Shown here piece by piece: positions 62,575 through 64,000 of a DNA stretch of 64,000 nucleotides; the first letter of the stretch is position 1; each line of letters opens with the position of its first letter. The notes below the pieces were generated by a model that was given only the letters and a program-made list of their open reading frames with translations, was not told the DNA's origin and ran no database searches. Source of the DNA: Pseudomonas sp. C2B4 (GTDB lineage: Bacteria > Pseudomonadota > Gammaproteobacteria > Pseudomonadales > Pseudomonadaceae); assembly GCF_013359695.1 (NCBI RefSeq), contig NZ_JABFMU010000021.1:20450-84449 (forward strand), read 5' to 3'. Both the position numbers and the translations under genes were made by a program.

Positions 62575-63858
62575 TTATGCCGCCATTTGCCCCTTCGCAA
62601 TCGCCGCCGAAGCCGCCAGCATCGCCCGCAACAGCACCGCGCACCCGGCCGCCAGGTCATCCGGCGCGGCGTTTTCGATTTCGTTGTGGCTGATGCCGCC
62701 TTCGCACGGCACGAAGATCATCCCGGCCGGACCGAGTTCGGCGAGAAAGATCGCGTCGTGCCCCGCGCCGCTGACGATGTCCATGTGCGACAGGCCCAGG
62801 CCTTGCGCGGCACCGCGTACCGCTTCGACGCAGCCCTTGTCGAAATACAATGGCGGGAAGTCGGCGGTGGGTGTCAGCTCGTAAGTGAGGCCGTGTTCCT
62901 CGCAGGTGGTTTCGATGACTTCGCGGACTTCGGCGATCATCGAGTCCAGCCGTGCCGGTTCCAGATGCCGGAAATCCAGGGTCATGCGCACTTCGCCGGG
63001 GATGACGTTGCGGGAACCGGGATAGGCTTGCAGGCACCCGACGGTACCGCAGGCGTGGGGCTGGTGACCGAGGGCGGCGCGGTTGACTGCGCCAACGATG
63101 ACGGCAGCGCCGACCAGTGCATCCTTGCGCAGGTGCATCGGGGTCGGTCCCGCATGGGCCTCGACGCCGCGCAGTTTCAGGTCGAACCATTTCTGCCCGA
63201 GGGCGCCCATGACGACGCCAATGGTCTTGCGCTCGTCTTCGAGAATCGGCCCTTGCTCGATGTGCGCTTCGAAATAAGCGCCCACCGCGTGGCCGCTGAC
63301 GGCTCGTGGGCCCGCGTAGCCGATGGCATTCAACGCCTCGCCCACGGTCACCCCCTCGGCATCGACCTTGGCCAGGGTTTCTTCCAGGGTGAATTTTTCC
63401 GCGAACACGCCGGAGCCCATCATGCACGGGGCGAAGCGCGAGCCCTCTTCGTTGGTCCACACCACCACTTCCATCGGCGCTTCGGTTTCGATGCCCAGGT
63501 CATTGAGGGTGCGCAGCACTTCGACGCCGGCCAGCACGCCGAAGCAGCCGTCGAACTTGCCGCCGGTGGGTTGGGTGTCGATGTGGCTGCCGGTCATCAC
63601 TGGCGGCAGGTCAGGATTGCGGCCCGGACGACGAGCGAAGATGTTGCCGACGGCGTCGATGCTGACGGTGCAGCCTGCTTCCTCACACCACTTCACAAAC
63701 GTATCGCGGGCCTGGCGGTCGAGGTCAGTCAGGGCCAGGCGACAGACGCCGCCCTTGACCGTGGCGCCGAGTTTCGCCAGCTCCATGAGCGACTGCCACA
63801 GACGGTCGCGGTTGATGTGCTGATGGGTGGATTGCAGAACGTCTACGGCTGCGTTCAT
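62575..63858 (-). CDS. Zn-dependent hydrolase (N-carbamoyl-amino-acid hydrolase/allantoate amidohydrolase family)
   Basis: 427 residues, M20-type. Metal-binding motifs are GSHIDTQPTGGKFDG, NEEGSRFAPCMMGS and EAHIEQGP, with a C-terminal SHNEIENA. Family members hydrolyse N-carbamoyl amino acids, beta-ureidopropionate or allantoate. In Pseudomonas such genes often join pyrimidine degradation clusters, but the neighbours here are cut off by the window, so the substrate is open. The ATG at 63858 is preceded by GGAGATCCCC. Confidence 0.88.
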   Translation of the reverse strand: MNAAVDVLQSTHQHINRDRLWQSLMELAKLGATVKGGVCRLALTDLDRQARDTFVKWCEEAGCTVSIDAVGNIFARRPGRNPDLPPVMTGSHIDTQPTGGKFDGCFGVLAGVEVLRTLNDLGIETEAPMEVVVWTNEEGSRFAPCMMGSGVFAEKFTLEETLAKVDAEGVTVGEALNAIGYAGPRAVSGHAVGAYFEAHIEQGPILEDERKTIGVVMGALGQKWFDLKLRGVEAHAGPTPMHLRKDALVGAAVIVGAVNRAALGHQPHACGTVGCLQAYPGSRNVIPGEVRMTLDFRHLEPARLDSMIAEVREVIETTCEEHGLTYELTPTADFPPLYFDKGCVEAVRGAAQGLGLSHMDIVSGAGHDAIFLAELGPAGMIFVPCEGGISHNEIENAAPDDLAAGCAVLLRAMLAASAAIAKGQMAA

Positions 63859-63923
63859 GGGGATCTCCTCAGGCTGTTCTTGTGTGTTTCTTCAGGCAAT
63901 TCGTTGGTGTTTGTGCCGCCGTC

Positions 63924-63988
63924 TTCGCGAGCAGGCTCGCTCCCACAGTTGAAATGCAGTCCCCTGTGGGAGCGAGCCTGCTCGCGAA
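63924..63988. repeat. REP pair
   Basis: Arms TTCGCGAGCAGGCTCGCTCCCACAG and CTGTGGGAGCGAGCCTGCTCGCGAA upstream of the Zn hydrolase, close to the window end. Confidence 0.95.
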
Positions 63989-64000
63989 GAGGCCATCCGC

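Noticed and set aside
387..63988. REP copies taken as a CRISPR array
   Set aside because: The repeats are scattered through intergenic regions in inverted pairs, not in regular direct arrays with unique spacers.

Overview
The window is a stretch of a GC-rich gammaproteobacterial chromosome, almost certainly a Pseudomonas of the P. fluorescens group. The evidence is gene content (PpyR-NnrS pair, DUF1652 protein, MocR/LysE/EamA neighbourhoods, an H3-like type VI secretion cluster), codon use, and at least 18 copies of the palindromic REP element typical of that group (core TGTGGGAGCGAGCCTGCTCG and its complement). No rRNA, tRNA, CRISPR array, prophage or transposase gene was found.

Layout. 1-332: 3' end of a LysM-containing lytic transglycosylase (MltD type). 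600-8797: peptide ABC importer operon (two tandem substrate-binding proteins, YejB, YejE, YejF) running into fabI. 8968-11061: LysR regulator, a VOC protein and a degenerate GGDEF protein. 11135-14347: leftward three-gene operon for a molybdenum hydroxylase of the isoquinoline-oxidoreductase type with its own cytochrome c. 14623-16025: nnrS and ppyR behind three NorR/FhpR-type operator repeats. 16396-21662: PhnB-like VOC protein, AraC regulator, two LysE exporters, a MocR regulator and an EamA transporter. 21922-24472: alkylation repair genes ada and alkA with an isocitrate lyase/PEP mutase-family gene between them. 24598-27837: LysR regulator, agmatine deiminase-family enzyme and polyamine-binding protein. 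28025-30832: GFA protein, MiaE, universal stress protein, DUF1289 protein. 31289-33889: acnB with a long structured leader. 34090-37891: HAAAP amino-acid permease, tautomerase, TetR regulator, 2-hydroxyacid dehydrogenase.

37888-57808: a complete type VI secretion system. A leftward half (tssJ, K, L, M, A) and a rightward half (tssB, C, hcp, E, F, G, H) diverge from one 227-bp promoter region, the order I recall for the P. aeruginosa H3-T6SS. Downstream of tssH are a small, less GC-rich gene with a deaminase-type zinc signature (CAE...PCxxC), vgrG, a MORN-repeat YwqK-family gene, and a convergent DUF4280 PAAR-like gene. The deaminase-like protein together with the YwqK-family protein is the best candidate here for an undescribed effector/immunity module, because YwqK is the partner of a deaminase-fold toxin (YwqJ) in Bacillus.

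58000-63858: APH-fold phosphotransferase, SDR dehydrogenase, a polyproline lipoprotein, a DUF1652 protein, a PAS-PAS-PAS-LuxR regulator and a carbamoylase/allantoate amidohydrolase-type Zn hydrolase. REP pairs fill most intergenic regions between convergent genes or after operons.
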